64,000 nt of DNA, from the NCBI GenBank assembly GCA_000381605.1, contig KB906754.1:1013147-1077146 (forward strand), given 5' to 3'. How positions within the stretch are numbered: the first letter of the stretch is position 1; each line of letters begins with the position of its first letter. The position numbers were made by a program, and so were the translations under genes. The notes below the pieces were generated by a model. The model had not been told where the DNA came from. It worked only from the letters and a program-made list of their open reading frames with translations, and searched no databases. Below, piece by piece: positions 8,312 to 17,831 of this stretch. Source of the DNA: Acidobacteriaceae bacterium KBS 89. Its GTDB lineage: Bacteria; Acidobacteriota; Terriglobia; Terriglobales; Acidobacteriaceae.

Positions 8312-9241
8312 TCAGCTCCGAACTCCTGCAATTCGTTCATAGACGAGCTTCGCGGCGGCAACATCCTCTATCGCGACTCCCACTGACTTGAAGATCACCG
8401 GCAGCCCCTCCCGGTCAAGAACAGCCCCATTCAAAACCTCTCCAATCTCGGCGCTTATCTCCGCCTTCGCCAGCAAAATATCCCCCGCCTCCCGCATTCC
8501 AGCCTCCCGAGACTCCACCACGACCGCGCCTCGCATAGCCTCATCATCGAGCTCCCGCCGCGATGGCGTCGCCGCTCCCACGGCACACACCACCGCGTCC
8601 TGTTTCAGCCATCGACCCTGCAAGATCGGCTCCGGCGAACTCGTCAGCGTTAGCACAACGTCCGCGCCCCGCACTGCCTCCTCTGCCGTCGTTACCCGGG
8701 CCCCGACCTCCGCTGCAAATCTCCTTGCATTCGCCTCCGTCCGGCTCCAAACCCGTATATCGTCAAAGGTCCTCACCCGCGTCAGCGCCCGCACGTGCGA
8801 CCGCGCCTGCACCCCGCTGCCCAGGATCCCCAATACCTTCGCGTCCCGTCGAGCAAGGCAGTCTACCGCCACCGCCGACACCGCCGCCGTCCGCATCTCC
8901 GTGATCAGCCGACCGTCCATCGCCGCCAGCGGCTCGCCGGTGTCCGAACGAAAGAGTTCGATCATCGCCATATGCGTATGCTTCCCGAGATCGACGTTCC
9001 CCGGATAAAACGTCACCATCTTGGCTCCCATCACGCCCCGGTACACCGCAGGCATTACGGCAAACCATCCGCTATGCTCGGCTACCGACATCACTGTACG
9101 TAACGGCTGCACCACCCGGCCGGCAGAAAGCTCCATCAACGCTGTCCGAATCTCTGGAATCAGGTCGTCGTACGATAGCACCGCCCGCACCTGATCTTCA
9201 TTGAAAAATAATAGTTTTTCGGTCGACATAAGTGTCTCCAT
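8312..9241 (-). CDS. ornithine cyclodeaminase/mu-crystallin family protein
   Basis: About 309 residues from ATG 9241 (AAGGGG six bases upstream); ATG 9229, with GGAG six bases upstream, is equally plausible. The Rossmann signature GILGSGVQARSHVRAL and the family segment EMRTAAVSAVAV are clear, as is MGAKMVTFYPGN near the N-terminus. Members act as ornithine cyclodeaminase, alanine dehydrogenase or related imine-reducing enzymes; the substrate cannot be read from the sequence. It is divergent from yceH, with only about 34 bases between starts, so the two promoters must overlap. Confidence 0.85.
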   Translation of the reverse strand: METLMSTEKLLFFNEDQVRAVLSYDDLIPEIRTALMELSAGRVVQPLRTVMSVAEHSGWFAVMPAVYRGVMGAKMVTFYPGNVDLGKHTHMAMIELFRSDTGEPLAAMDGRLITEMRTAAVSAVAVDCLARRDAKVLGILGSGVQARSHVRALTRVRTFDDIRVWSRTEANARRFAAEVGARVTTAEEAVRGADVVLTLTSSPEPILQGRWLKQDAVVCAVGAATPSRRELDDEAMRGAVVVESREAGMREAGDILLAKAEISAEIGEVLNGAVLDREGLPVIFKSVGVAIEDVAAAKLVYERIAGVRS

Positions 9242-9275
9242 TATCATCCCCTTCACCTGTGGCACCCTTATAGAC

Positions 9276-9959
9276 ATGCATCTCGACCCAATCCAACTCC
9301 GCGTCCTCGGCTCCCTGATTGAAAAAGAGATCACCACGCCCGAAAATTACCCGCTCTCGCTCAATGCCCTGGTCAACGCATGCAACCAGCGCTCCAGCCG
9401 CGACCCTGTCCTAGATCTCACCGAAGAGGAGGTCCGCCAGGCCCTCCACACCCTAGAAGATCTCGCCCTCGTCACTCCCGTTCGCGACGCTCGGGTCCCC
9501 AAGTACGAACACCGAATCCGCACCGTCCTCAACCTCCGTCGCGATGAGACCGCGGTTCTGTGCCTCCTCCTGCTTCGCGGCCCCCAGACCCCGGGCGAGC
9601 TCCGCAGCCGCGCCGACCGCCTCTACACCTTCGACGATCTCGGCGCCGTCCAGTCCACCCTCGAACGGCTCGCGGCTCGCCAAACCGCCGACGAAGCCCC
9701 CAGCGAAACCGGCCCCCTCACCACGGTCCTGCCCCGTCAGCCCGGCTCCCGCGAGGCTCGCTACGCCCATCTCCTCGGAGATCCGCCGAACCTGACAACC
9801 ACTCATCAGAACCCCGTGACCAGCGAAGCTGGCCATGCGTCGACCTCGGACCCCACAACAGCCCAGCGCCTGGCCCGCATGGAGTCTGAGATCGCCTCGC
9901 TTACCACCGCCCTACAGGAACTACGGGCACGAGTAGAACTGCTAGAGCCAAACAACTGA
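9276..9959 (+). CDS. yceH: YceH family protein (DUF480)
   Basis: The start is ATG 9276; the upstream in-frame residues come from the divergent gene's 5' end and are rejected. The 227-residue product has the diagnostic YceH opening (LDPIQLRVLGSLIEKE, then TPENYPLSLNALVNACNQ) and two winged-helix halves: residues 1-90 and about 95-170 (LLLLRGPQTPGELRSRA). A C-terminal segment (RLARMESEIASLTTALQELR) is a coiled coil. It is a cytoplasmic DNA-binding-like fold with no established biochemical role. The middle linker (about 140-190) is variable and Thr/Pro-rich. Confidence 0.9.
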   Translation: MHLDPIQLRVLGSLIEKEITTPENYPLSLNALVNACNQRSSRDPVLDLTEEEVRQALHTLEDLALVTPVRDARVPKYEHRIRTVLNLRRDETAVLCLLLLRGPQTPGELRSRADRLYTFDDLGAVQSTLERLAARQTADEAPSETGPLTTVLPRQPGSREARYAHLLGDPPNLTTTHQNPVTSEAGHASTSDPTTAQRLARMESEIASLTTALQELRARVELLEPNN

Positions 9960-10029
9960 TCGCTATGCTCAAATAAGGACACTCCTCTGTGAGAAGCTTC
10001 ACGTACTAACGAAGGGCAACCCTCTTCTC

Positions 10030-12687
10030 ATGTCAGAATCTCTCATCCAAGCCGACCAGCTAACAAACAGAAGCGGCCATGGGCGACGCGATGACGACAT
10101 CCGCAACGAACGCCTTGCCCGACTGCTGGGACAGATCACCGAAGGGATCATCTGCATCGATCGAAACTGGATCGTCACCTTCGTAAACGAGGAAGCGTGC
10201 AACCGCAGCCGGATCACCCCATCCGACGTGGGTACCAAGACGTTCTGGGAGATCTATCCGCACCACATCGGCACACATCAGGAGCGCATCTACCGCACTG
10301 TCATGCGGACCGGCGAAAAGACCTCCGTCGAGTACTACTCCGAACGTGTCGACGCCTGGCTCAACGTAACCGTCTACCCCACGGACGAGGGCATCGCCCT
10401 CTTCTACCAGGACATCACCGACCGTAAGGGCGCCGAGTTTCTTCGCGACGCCTCCGTCCGCCAGCTCCGTCAAGTCCTCGAAACGACCACCGACGCAGTT
10501 GCCAGCATCGGCCGCGACTGGAATATCTCCTTCCTCAATCGCCGCGCCAAAGAACTGCTCAGCCCCAAAGGCGAGCTACTCGGCAAAAATCTCTGGCAGG
10601 AGTTCCCCGTCGCTGCCGACAACGAAATCTCCCATCACCTCCGCCGCGCCATGGACGAAGGCGTTGCCAGCGAGTTCGAGGCGTTCTACCCCGAACCACT
10701 CAACCTCTGGCTCTCCATTCAGTGCCGCCCCTTCGAAGACGGCATTGTCCTCTTCTTCCGCGACGTCACCGAGCGCCGTCAGGCCGACGCAATCCTCCAG
10801 CAGCAGCGGGACCTCCTCGCCTCAGTCCAGCAAACCGCACTCGTTGCCACTTGGGAGATCGAGTATGCCACAGGCAAAGTTACGTACGGAGTCGGCTCTT
10901 ATCCTGTCTTTGGCCACCCCCTAGAAGAGGTCCCGGACTACCGCGCCTTCAAAAAGATCGTCCTTCCCGAATACATTCCCATCATCGCCGCCTCCATTCA
11001 AGGTGGCGTCGAAAGCGGAGGGTTGACCGCGCAGGAATTTCAGGTCCGCGCGGCTGACGGCCGGATCCTTTGGCTCGAGAGCCGTGGACACGCAGTCATG
11101 GTCGATGGTGTCCCCACCTGCCTCCGCGGCCTCACGATCGACATCACCGCCCGCAAACAAAACGAGGAAGCTCTCGTCGCCAGCGAAACACGCTATCGCG
11201 TCCTCGCCGATCTCAACCCCCAGGGGATCTGGATGGGTAGTCCCTCAGGAAAAGTCACCTACGCCAATCAGGGCCTCCTCGACTACATCGGCTTTACGAG
11301 TGAAGACCTTGCGAATCAGGGATGGCATACTGCCTTCCATCCCGATGACCGCGATCGCCTTATTGACTCCTGGTCGCATTGCGTCGCATCCGGCGACGAC
11401 TACGACATCGAAGCCCGCATGATTCGCGCCCGTGACGGCCGCGCGCGCTGGTGGTGGATCCGTGCCCTGCCCGTCCGGGATGAGGCCGGTAAAATTCTCG
11501 ACTGGCTCGGCGTCGCCATCGACATCGACGATCGCAAGACCTTCGCCGAGACCCTGCAGCGCCGCCAGGACGAGACAGAGCGACAACGCGCCGAACTCGA
11601 GACCATCTATCAGACGGCACCGATCGGCCTCGCCCTCTTCGACCCAGTCGAGTTCCGCTATCTCCGCATCAACGATCGCCAATGCGAGACCCTCGGCCTT
11701 CCGCGAGAGAAGATCCTCGGCCGCCGCATCACGGAACTCGCTCCCCTCAAAGGCCTCCAGGAGATCTTCGAGCAGGTTGCCAAAGGCCATCCCGTCAGAA
11801 ACCTTCTCCTTGAAGGCGAACTTCCTACCCGCCCGGGCGAGCATCGTTACTGGAACGTAAGCTACTCCCCCATCTACAACCCTGACGGCATCGTCGAGGC
11901 GATCGCCGCCGTCATCCTCGAGGTCACCACACAGAAGAAAGCCGAGGCTGCTCTCATCCAGAGCGAAAAACTCGCCGCGGTCGGCCGCCTGGCCAGCTCC
12001 ATCTCTCACGAGATCAACAACCCTCTAGAAGCCATCACCAATCTTCTCTACCTCATCGCCCTCTCAGGCGAGCTCCCCGAGGGTATCCGCCAATACGTTC
12101 AGATAGCCCAAAGCGAACTCTCCCGCGTCTGCCAGATCGCCACTCAGACCCTCCGCTTCCACCGTCAGGCCGTCCGCGCCACGCACGTCAGCGCTGCCGA
12201 TCTCGTCGACGCCGTTCTCAACCTCTACCATGGTCGTCTGTCCAACTCCAGCATCCACGTCGAGGCCAGCTACTCCACCGCCACCACCGTCCTCTGCTTT
12301 GAAAACGACATCCGTCAGGTCCTCAACAACCTCATCGCCAACGCCATCGACGCCATGCGTCAGGGCGGCCGCCTCGTCGTTCGTGCCCACGACGCCATGG
12401 ACTACTCCGCCCGCTACCCCAACGGCCGCCCTGGCATCCGCATCACCATCGCCGACACAGGCCACGGCATGTCCCCGACCGTCCGCACCCGCCTCTTCGA
12501 GCCCTTCTATACCACCAAAGACCTCAACGGCACCGGCCTCGGCCTCTGGATCTCCGCCGGCATCGTCGATCGCCACCAGGGCCGCCTCACCTTCCGCAGT
12601 ACCGAGCATCCCGTACACCACGGCACCGTCTTCTCTCTCTTCCTTCCACGCATCGAAGAACCGAAACACTTCGCCGAATCGCACTAG
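10030..12687 (+). CDS. soluble multi-PAS sensor histidine kinase
   Basis: The 885-residue protein has no membrane segment, so it senses inside the cell. About five PAS/PAC units lie in tandem (roughly 30-135, 145-260, 275-390, 395-515, 530-650), each ending in a PAC-like tail such as FYQDITDRK or LTIDITARKQ. The HisKA helix has SHEINNPLEAI with His660 as phospho-acceptor, then a HATPase with the N box NLIANAIDAM (N771), G1 DTGHGM and G2 GTGLGLWIS. There is no receiver domain and no response regulator next door, so the partner is elsewhere. The ribosome site is weak (GAAGGG about 13 bases away). Ligands (haem, flavin) cannot be assigned. Confidence 0.9.
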   Translation: MSESLIQADQLTNRSGHGRRDDDIRNERLARLLGQITEGIICIDRNWIVTFVNEEACNRSRITPSDVGTKTFWEIYPHHIGTHQERIYRTVMRTGEKTSVEYYSERVDAWLNVTVYPTDEGIALFYQDITDRKGAEFLRDASVRQLRQVLETTTDAVASIGRDWNISFLNRRAKELLSPKGELLGKNLWQEFPVAADNEISHHLRRAMDEGVASEFEAFYPEPLNLWLSIQCRPFEDGIVLFFRDVTERRQADAILQQQRDLLASVQQTALVATWEIEYATGKVTYGVGSYPVFGHPLEEVPDYRAFKKIVLPEYIPIIAASIQGGVESGGLTAQEFQVRAADGRILWLESRGHAVMVDGVPTCLRGLTIDITARKQNEEALVASETRYRVLADLNPQGIWMGSPSGKVTYANQGLLDYIGFTSEDLANQGWHTAFHPDDRDRLIDSWSHCVASGDDYDIEARMIRARDGRARWWWIRALPVRDEAGKILDWLGVAIDIDDRKTFAETLQRRQDETERQRAELETIYQTAPIGLALFDPVEFRYLRINDRQCETLGLPREKILGRRITELAPLKGLQEIFEQVAKGHPVRNLLLEGELPTRPGEHRYWNVSYSPIYNPDGIVEAIAAVILEVTTQKKAEAALIQSEKLAAVGRLASSISHEINNPLEAITNLLYLIALSGELPEGIRQYVQIAQSELSRVCQIATQTLRFHRQAVRATHVSAADLVDAVLNLYHGRLSNSSIHVEASYSTATTVLCFENDIRQVLNNLIANAIDAMRQGGRLVVRAHDAMDYSARYPNGRPGIRITIADTGHGMSPTVRTRLFEPFYTTKDLNGTGLGLWISAGIVDRHQGRLTFRSTEHPVHHGTVFSLFLPRIEEPKHFAESH

Positions 12688-12747
12688 CCGCCTCGCGCGA
12701 AAGCCCGGCACTGTACAAATCCCATCCAAAGTCGCATCCTTGCAATC

Positions 12748-13896
12748 ATGGCAGGCCGTGCTCCCATCGTCGGTGAACCTCCCACAAGTCCTCCGCCTAT
12801 CGCGCCACATCTACCGACTGCCGAAACTGCATTCATCGACTTCTTCAGCATCGGCCCCACCAACACACCCACCTCAATCACAAGCTTCACCGCGTTCCAG
12901 CAGACCTTCGGCGGCCTCGATCCACGCAGCGAAGCCAGCTATCAGATCCAGCAGTTCTTCAACAATGGCGGCCAGACAGCCCTCATACTGCGCATTGACC
13001 CCGAACCCTCCACCCAACCCTTCGCACTCGCTCTCAAGTCCGCGCTCACTGGTCTCACGGCTCCATTCAATCTTCTCTGCATCCCCGCCACGGCTAACCT
13101 CGCGCCCGCAAGCATGCATGACATCATGCTCACGGCACAGGCCCTGTGTGCGACTCAAAAGGCCTTCTACATCGCCGACATTCCACCCTCAAGCATCGTC
13201 TCCAATCCATCCGCCATCGAATCCTGGTTTGCAAACAGTGGCCTCGCCGCTCACGACTACGCCGCCATCTACTATCCGCGTCTCAACGTGCCCGACGCGC
13301 TCCATCAAAACGCCCCGCGAGAGATCGGCTACAGCGGCGCCGTCGCCGGCATCTACGCCAGCACCGACAACGCTCGCGGCGTCTGGAAGGCCCCTGCAGG
13401 CACCAGCGCCGTCATACCCGGCGCGACCCCCGTCTTCCCTATCGACGACACCACAAACGGGCGGCTCAACTCTCTCGCCATCAACTCCATCCGCCGCTTT
13501 CCCACCTACGGCACCGTCGTCTGGGGAGCTCGCACCACCGCAGGCGCAAACACCAGCGACTCCGAGTTCCAATACGTCAATGTCCGCCGTCTCACCATCT
13601 TTCTCGAGCAATGCATCTCCGCCGGCCTTCAATGGGTTGTCTTCGAACCCAACGGCCCGGCCCTCTGGGCCACCATCCGTCTGGCTGTCACATCGTTCCT
13701 CACCAACCTATGGCAACAGGGCGCCTTGCAGGGTAGTCATCCGCAACAGGCCTTCTTCGTAAAATGCGATGCCACCACGATGACTCAGTCCGACATCGAC
13801 AACGGTCGCGTCAACATCCAGATCGGATTCGCTCCCCTGCGGCCCGCTGAGTTCATCATCCTCACCATCTCCCAACTCACCGCACCGCATCCGTAG
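12748..13896 (+). CDS. orphan contractile-tail sheath protein
   Basis: A 382-residue member of the phage tail sheath/contractile injection system sheath family. The C-terminal third matches the conserved sheath core: INSIRRFPTYGTVVWGARTT, FQYVNVRRLTIFLEQCI, GLQWVVFEPNGP, then AFFVKCDATTMTQSDIDNG and ending near PAEFIILTISQ. The N-terminal part (FFSIGPTNTP, FGGLDPRSEASY, FFNNGGQTALILRI) matches the usual opening of these proteins. No tube, baseplate, spike, LysM or AAA ATPase gene is in the window, so it is isolated. It begins 60 bases after the kinase gene without a good ribosome site. Function alone is unknown. Confidence 0.85.
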   Translation: MAGRAPIVGEPPTSPPPIAPHLPTAETAFIDFFSIGPTNTPTSITSFTAFQQTFGGLDPRSEASYQIQQFFNNGGQTALILRIDPEPSTQPFALALKSALTGLTAPFNLLCIPATANLAPASMHDIMLTAQALCATQKAFYIADIPPSSIVSNPSAIESWFANSGLAAHDYAAIYYPRLNVPDALHQNAPREIGYSGAVAGIYASTDNARGVWKAPAGTSAVIPGATPVFPIDDTTNGRLNSLAINSIRRFPTYGTVVWGARTTAGANTSDSEFQYVNVRRLTIFLEQCISAGLQWVVFEPNGPALWATIRLAVTSFLTNLWQQGALQGSHPQQAFFVKCDATTMTQSDIDNGRVNIQIGFAPLRPAEFIILTISQLTAPHP

Positions 13897-14073
13897 CTCA
13901 ATGACACAATCAGCTTTACGGCAGCGCGTTTGATCGTCGCTTTTGCAGTCACCTCTTCCCATCCGCCCCCGAATCTATATTTCAGCAATTGTTCAAAGAC
14001 CGAAGTATCATGTCTCCGAAGCGCTTTCCCCATTTCACCGGACGCGAAGCGCCGACGATCACCGGAGACCCTA

Positions 14074-15933
14074 ATGCCGCAAGCCCCCACCCGCCTCCTC
14101 CTCGCTACCACCCTCCTCCTCATCTCCTGCGTCGCAAGTCTGCAAGCCCAGCCCAATCCCCAGTCGAACACCCTCCTGGTCAACATCGACCACCGCCCCG
14201 TCACCTCCCTAAACGGCGACTGGCACGTCATCGTCGACCAGTACGCCACCGGCCTCTACGACTTCCACCAGAATCTCCGCAAAGACGGCTTCTTCATGAA
14301 CGCCCCCTTCGACCCCAACGGTCATCCACAGGACTACAACTTCGCCAACGCCTCCACGCTCAAGGTCCCCGGCGACTGGAACACCCAGCGCCCCGACCTC
14401 CTCTACTACGAAGGCCCCATCTGGTACGAGAAGGACTTCGAGCACACGAGCAAACCCAACACTCGCACCTTCCTCCACTTCGGCGCCGCCAACTACCGCA
14501 CCTTCGTCTGGGTCAACACCAAAAAAGTCTGCGAGCACGAAGGCGGCTTCACTCCCTTCGACTGCGAGATCACCAGCGTCCTCAAAGATGGCAAGAACTT
14601 CGTCGTCCTCTCCGTCGACAACACCCGCATCGCCGACGGTGTCCCCACCCTCCAGACCGATTGGTGGAACTACGGCGGCCTCACCCGCGACGTCTCCCTC
14701 GTCGAACTCCCGCAACAATTCATCGACGACTATGACCTGCACCTTAGCCGCACCGATCACTCCCTCATCGAAGGCTACGTCCACGTCGAAGGGGCATCCA
14801 GCGGCACCACTGTCACCGTCAGCATCCCCGAGCTGAACGCGAAAACCCAGGCCACCGTCGACGCAAACTCCCGCGCCACCGTAAGCCTCCCCGCAAAATC
14901 TCTCAGCCTCTGGTCCCCCGAAAACCCCAGGCTCTACAAGGTCGAAATCTCCTCAACGTCAGACAAAATAGAAGACGAGATCGGCTTCCGCACCATCGAA
15001 ACTCGCGGCACGCAGATCCTCCTCAACGGGCAGCCCGTCTTCCTCCGCGGCATCTCCATCCACGCCGAAGCCCCCTACCGGACTGGCCGCGCCTACTCGC
15101 AGAAGGACGTCGACACCCTCCTCGGCTGGGCCAAGGAACTCGGCTGCAACTACGTCCGCCTCGCGCACTATCCTCACGACGAGCGCATGACCAGGACCGC
15201 CGACAAACTCGGCCTCATGGTCTGGTCCGAGATCCCCGACTACTGGGCCCTCCAGTTCGACAACCCCGCTGTCCTCGCCAAGTCCAAGCAGCAGCTCACC
15301 GAGATGATTCGCCGCGACCGCAACAAGGCCTCTATCGTCCTCTGGTCAGTCGCCAACGAAACTCCGAACACCGAAGCCCGCACCAAATACCTCACGACCA
15401 TGGCCGACCTCACCCGTCAGCTCGACCCGACCCGCCTCGTCACCGCAGCACTCCTCGTCCGCACCGAAAAAACTGCAAGCGGTTCCAACAAGATCGTCGA
15501 CGACCCGCTCGGTAAGGCCCTCGATGTCATCGGCACCAACGAGTACATCGGCTGGTACGAGCAACATGCAGAAGGCGCCGACACCACCACATGGGACATC
15601 CGCTACGACAAACCCCTCATCATGTCTGAGTGGGGCGGCGACGCCAGAGCCGGCAACCACGCCCCCAAGGGAAGCACCACGCCAGCCCTCTGGACCGAGG
15701 AGTATCAGGCCGAGATCTACAACCACCAGATCGCCATGCTCAACAAGATCCCGCAGCTTCGCGGCACCAGCCCCTGGCTCCTGATGGACTTCCGCTCCGC
15801 ACGCCGCGTCAATCCCAGTCTTCAGGACAACTTCAACCGCAAAGGTCTCATCTCCGACCAGGGCGAAAAAAAACAAGCCTTCTTCATCCTGCAAAAAGCT
15901 TATAAAGATAAGTCACTAGGCAAACCCGAATAG
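14074..15933 (+). CDS. secreted glycoside hydrolase family 2 (beta-glucuronidase/galactosidase-like)
   Basis: Start ATG 14074, seven bases after GGAGA; a signal peptide (LLLATTLLLISCVASLQAQ) follows. The product is about 619 residues: N-terminal sugar-binding domain (LNGDWHVIVDQY, YEGPIWYEKDF), Ig-like middle, and TIM barrel from about residue 300. The acid/base is Glu429 (VANETP) and the nucleophile Glu519 (SEWGG), the GH2 pair; GISIHAEAP and NYVRLAHYPHDE are also typical. Substrate is likely a beta-glucuronide or beta-galactoside of plant or microbial polysaccharide, not resolved. Its stop lies two bases before the next gene, so the two form an operon. Confidence 0.9.
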   Translation: MPQAPTRLLLATTLLLISCVASLQAQPNPQSNTLLVNIDHRPVTSLNGDWHVIVDQYATGLYDFHQNLRKDGFFMNAPFDPNGHPQDYNFANASTLKVPGDWNTQRPDLLYYEGPIWYEKDFEHTSKPNTRTFLHFGAANYRTFVWVNTKKVCEHEGGFTPFDCEITSVLKDGKNFVVLSVDNTRIADGVPTLQTDWWNYGGLTRDVSLVELPQQFIDDYDLHLSRTDHSLIEGYVHVEGASSGTTVTVSIPELNAKTQATVDANSRATVSLPAKSLSLWSPENPRLYKVEISSTSDKIEDEIGFRTIETRGTQILLNGQPVFLRGISIHAEAPYRTGRAYSQKDVDTLLGWAKELGCNYVRLAHYPHDERMTRTADKLGLMVWSEIPDYWALQFDNPAVLAKSKQQLTEMIRRDRNKASIVLWSVANETPNTEARTKYLTTMADLTRQLDPTRLVTAALLVRTEKTASGSNKIVDDPLGKALDVIGTNEYIGWYEQHAEGADTTTWDIRYDKPLIMSEWGGDARAGNHAPKGSTTPALWTEEYQAEIYNHQIAMLNKIPQLRGTSPWLLMDFRSARRVNPSLQDNFNRKGLISDQGEKKQAFFILQKAYKDKSLGKPE

Positions 15934-15935
15934 CC

Positions 15936-17654
15936 ATGATGACGAAGCTCACACGTTCTCTCGCCCTCCTTACGCTTGCTTCCGTTCCGGCACTAGCTGC
16001 CACCGTTGCACCGTCGGACTTCGGCCCCAACGTCCTTATCTTCAACCCCTCGATTCCCCCAGCCACTATCCAGTCGCAGATCGACAAGGTCTACGCCACC
16101 CAGCGCCGCAACGAGTTCGGCCCCGAACGCAACGCCATCCTCTTCACCCCCGGCGACTACACCGTCGACATCCCCATCGGCTTCTACACCGAGGTCCTCG
16201 GCCTCGGTTCCTCACCCGATCGCGTCCACATCACTGGCAACGTCCACTCCGACGCCGCCTCACGCAACAACAACGCCACCACCACCTTCTGGCGTGCCGC
16301 AGAAAACTTCTCCGTCGCCCCCACTGGCGGCACTATGCAGTGGGCCGTCTCGCAGGCCGCACCCTTCCGCCGTATGCACATCCAGGGAGACATCGTCCTC
16401 AATCAAAACAAGGGCTGGGCCAGTGGCGGATGGATGTCCGACAGCCTCATCGACGGCAACGTTGACTCCGGCACTCAGCAGCAATGGATCTCCCGCAACA
16501 GCGAGTGGCACAGCTGGACCGGCTCCAACTGGAACATGGTCTTCGTTGGTGTCCCCAATCCACCGGAAGGCGAATGGCCCAAACCGCCGTACACCAAGAT
16601 CGCAAAGACTCCCGTCGTTCGCGAAAAACCCTTTCTTCAGGTCGATCCCGCCGGCAACTACAGCGTCCACGTCCCATCGCTCAGCACCAACAGCTCCGGC
16701 ATTACCTGGCACACCGCCACAACCCCCGGAAAAGCAATCCCCATCGCGCAGTTCTACATCGCTCACCCGAACCGCGACAACGCCTCAACCATCAACGCGC
16801 AGCTCGCCAAGGGCAAAAACCTCCTCCTCACCCCCGGCATCTACGACCTCGCCGAAGCCATCCGCGTCACCCGACCCAACACCGTCGTCATGGGCCTCGG
16901 CTTCGCCACGCTGCATCCCATCAACGGCACCGCCGCCATGATCACCGCTGACGCCGATGGCATCATCATCGCCGGTCTCCTCTTCGACGCGGGCCCAACA
17001 ACCTCTCCAGTTCTGCTTCAGATCGGATCCAACAAATCCACCGTCAGCCATTCAAAAAATCCCATCTCGCTTCACGATGTCTTCTTCCGCGTCGGAGGCG
17101 CCGGCGCCGGCAGCGCCGTCATCAACCTCGAGATCAACAGCAACGAAACCATCGTCGATCACACCTGGATCTGGCGCGCCGATCACGGCGCAGGCGTCGG
17201 CTGGACCAGCAACACCAGCGCCAACGGCCTCGTCGTCAACGGCGACAACGTCATCATCTACGGCCTCTTCGTCGAACATCACCAGCAGTTTCAGGTCCTC
17301 TGGAATGGCAACGCAGGCCGCACCTATTTCTACCAATCCGAGATTCCCTACGACCCACCCGATCAGCCCAGCTTCACCAGCGCTCCCGGCACCAACGGCT
17401 GGGCCTCCTACAAAGTTGCCGACACGGTCGCCGACCACGAAGCCTGGGGACTCGGCATCTACAGTGTCTTCCGCAACCCCGACGTCGTCCTGACCCGTGC
17501 CATCGAAGTTCCGGCCAGCCAGAACGTGCGCTTCCACGACATGATCACCGTGGCTCTCGGCAAGCTCGGCGAGATCGAAAATGTCATCAACAACACCGGC
17601 GGCTCCACCTCGATCACCCCGCGTGTAACCCCCAAGGTCACAAATTTTCCCTAG
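15936..17654 (+). CDS. secreted right-handed beta-helix protein
   Basis: A 572-residue protein with a signal peptide (LALLTLASVPALAA). It matches bacterial proteins commonly annotated, I think wrongly, as 'coagulation factor 5/8 type domain' or adenylyl cyclase: FGPNVLIFNPS, LFTPGDYTVDIPIGFYTEV, FRRMHIQGDIV, TPVVREKPFLQVD, GKNLLLTPGIYDL and VVMGLGFATL. Such proteins fold as a parallel beta-helix like pectate lyases and GH55. Two in-line repeats of the motif 'TPG(D/I)Y' mark successive coils. It is co-transcribed with the GH2 gene (two bases apart), which points to a role in polysaccharide breakdown. Catalytic residues not identified. Confidence 0.75.
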   Translation: MMTKLTRSLALLTLASVPALAATVAPSDFGPNVLIFNPSIPPATIQSQIDKVYATQRRNEFGPERNAILFTPGDYTVDIPIGFYTEVLGLGSSPDRVHITGNVHSDAASRNNNATTTFWRAAENFSVAPTGGTMQWAVSQAAPFRRMHIQGDIVLNQNKGWASGGWMSDSLIDGNVDSGTQQQWISRNSEWHSWTGSNWNMVFVGVPNPPEGEWPKPPYTKIAKTPVVREKPFLQVDPAGNYSVHVPSLSTNSSGITWHTATTPGKAIPIAQFYIAHPNRDNASTINAQLAKGKNLLLTPGIYDLAEAIRVTRPNTVVMGLGFATLHPINGTAAMITADADGIIIAGLLFDAGPTTSPVLLQIGSNKSTVSHSKNPISLHDVFFRVGGAGAGSAVINLEINSNETIVDHTWIWRADHGAGVGWTSNTSANGLVVNGDNVIIYGLFVEHHQQFQVLWNGNAGRTYFYQSEIPYDPPDQPSFTSAPGTNGWASYKVADTVADHEAWGLGIYSVFRNPDVVLTRAIEVPASQNVRFHDMITVALGKLGEIENVINNTGGSTSITPRVTPKVTNFP

Positions 17655-17831
17655 ATGGCTGAGCTACCGTGTTGAAACCACTAGCACGGCTTAGCCGTAA
17701 AGAAAATCCCTCGGAATTTCCATTTCCCCTCAGCCGTCTTGCATATATAGTCTTTGACTACAGCCATTCAATAGCTCTTCCAAGGCACTCCCCTAGCCTC
17801 GGGGACAGGGCTCGCTCGTCAGGCGGCAGCA

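Noticed and set aside
12230..13762. 510-codon plus-strand open frame spanning the kinase-sheath boundary
   Set aside because: Shadow of two real genes in another frame; Ser/Pro-rich with no domain.
12748..13896. Possible prophage or injection-system island around the sheath gene
   Set aside because: No capsid, portal, integrase, tube or baseplate gene within the window.
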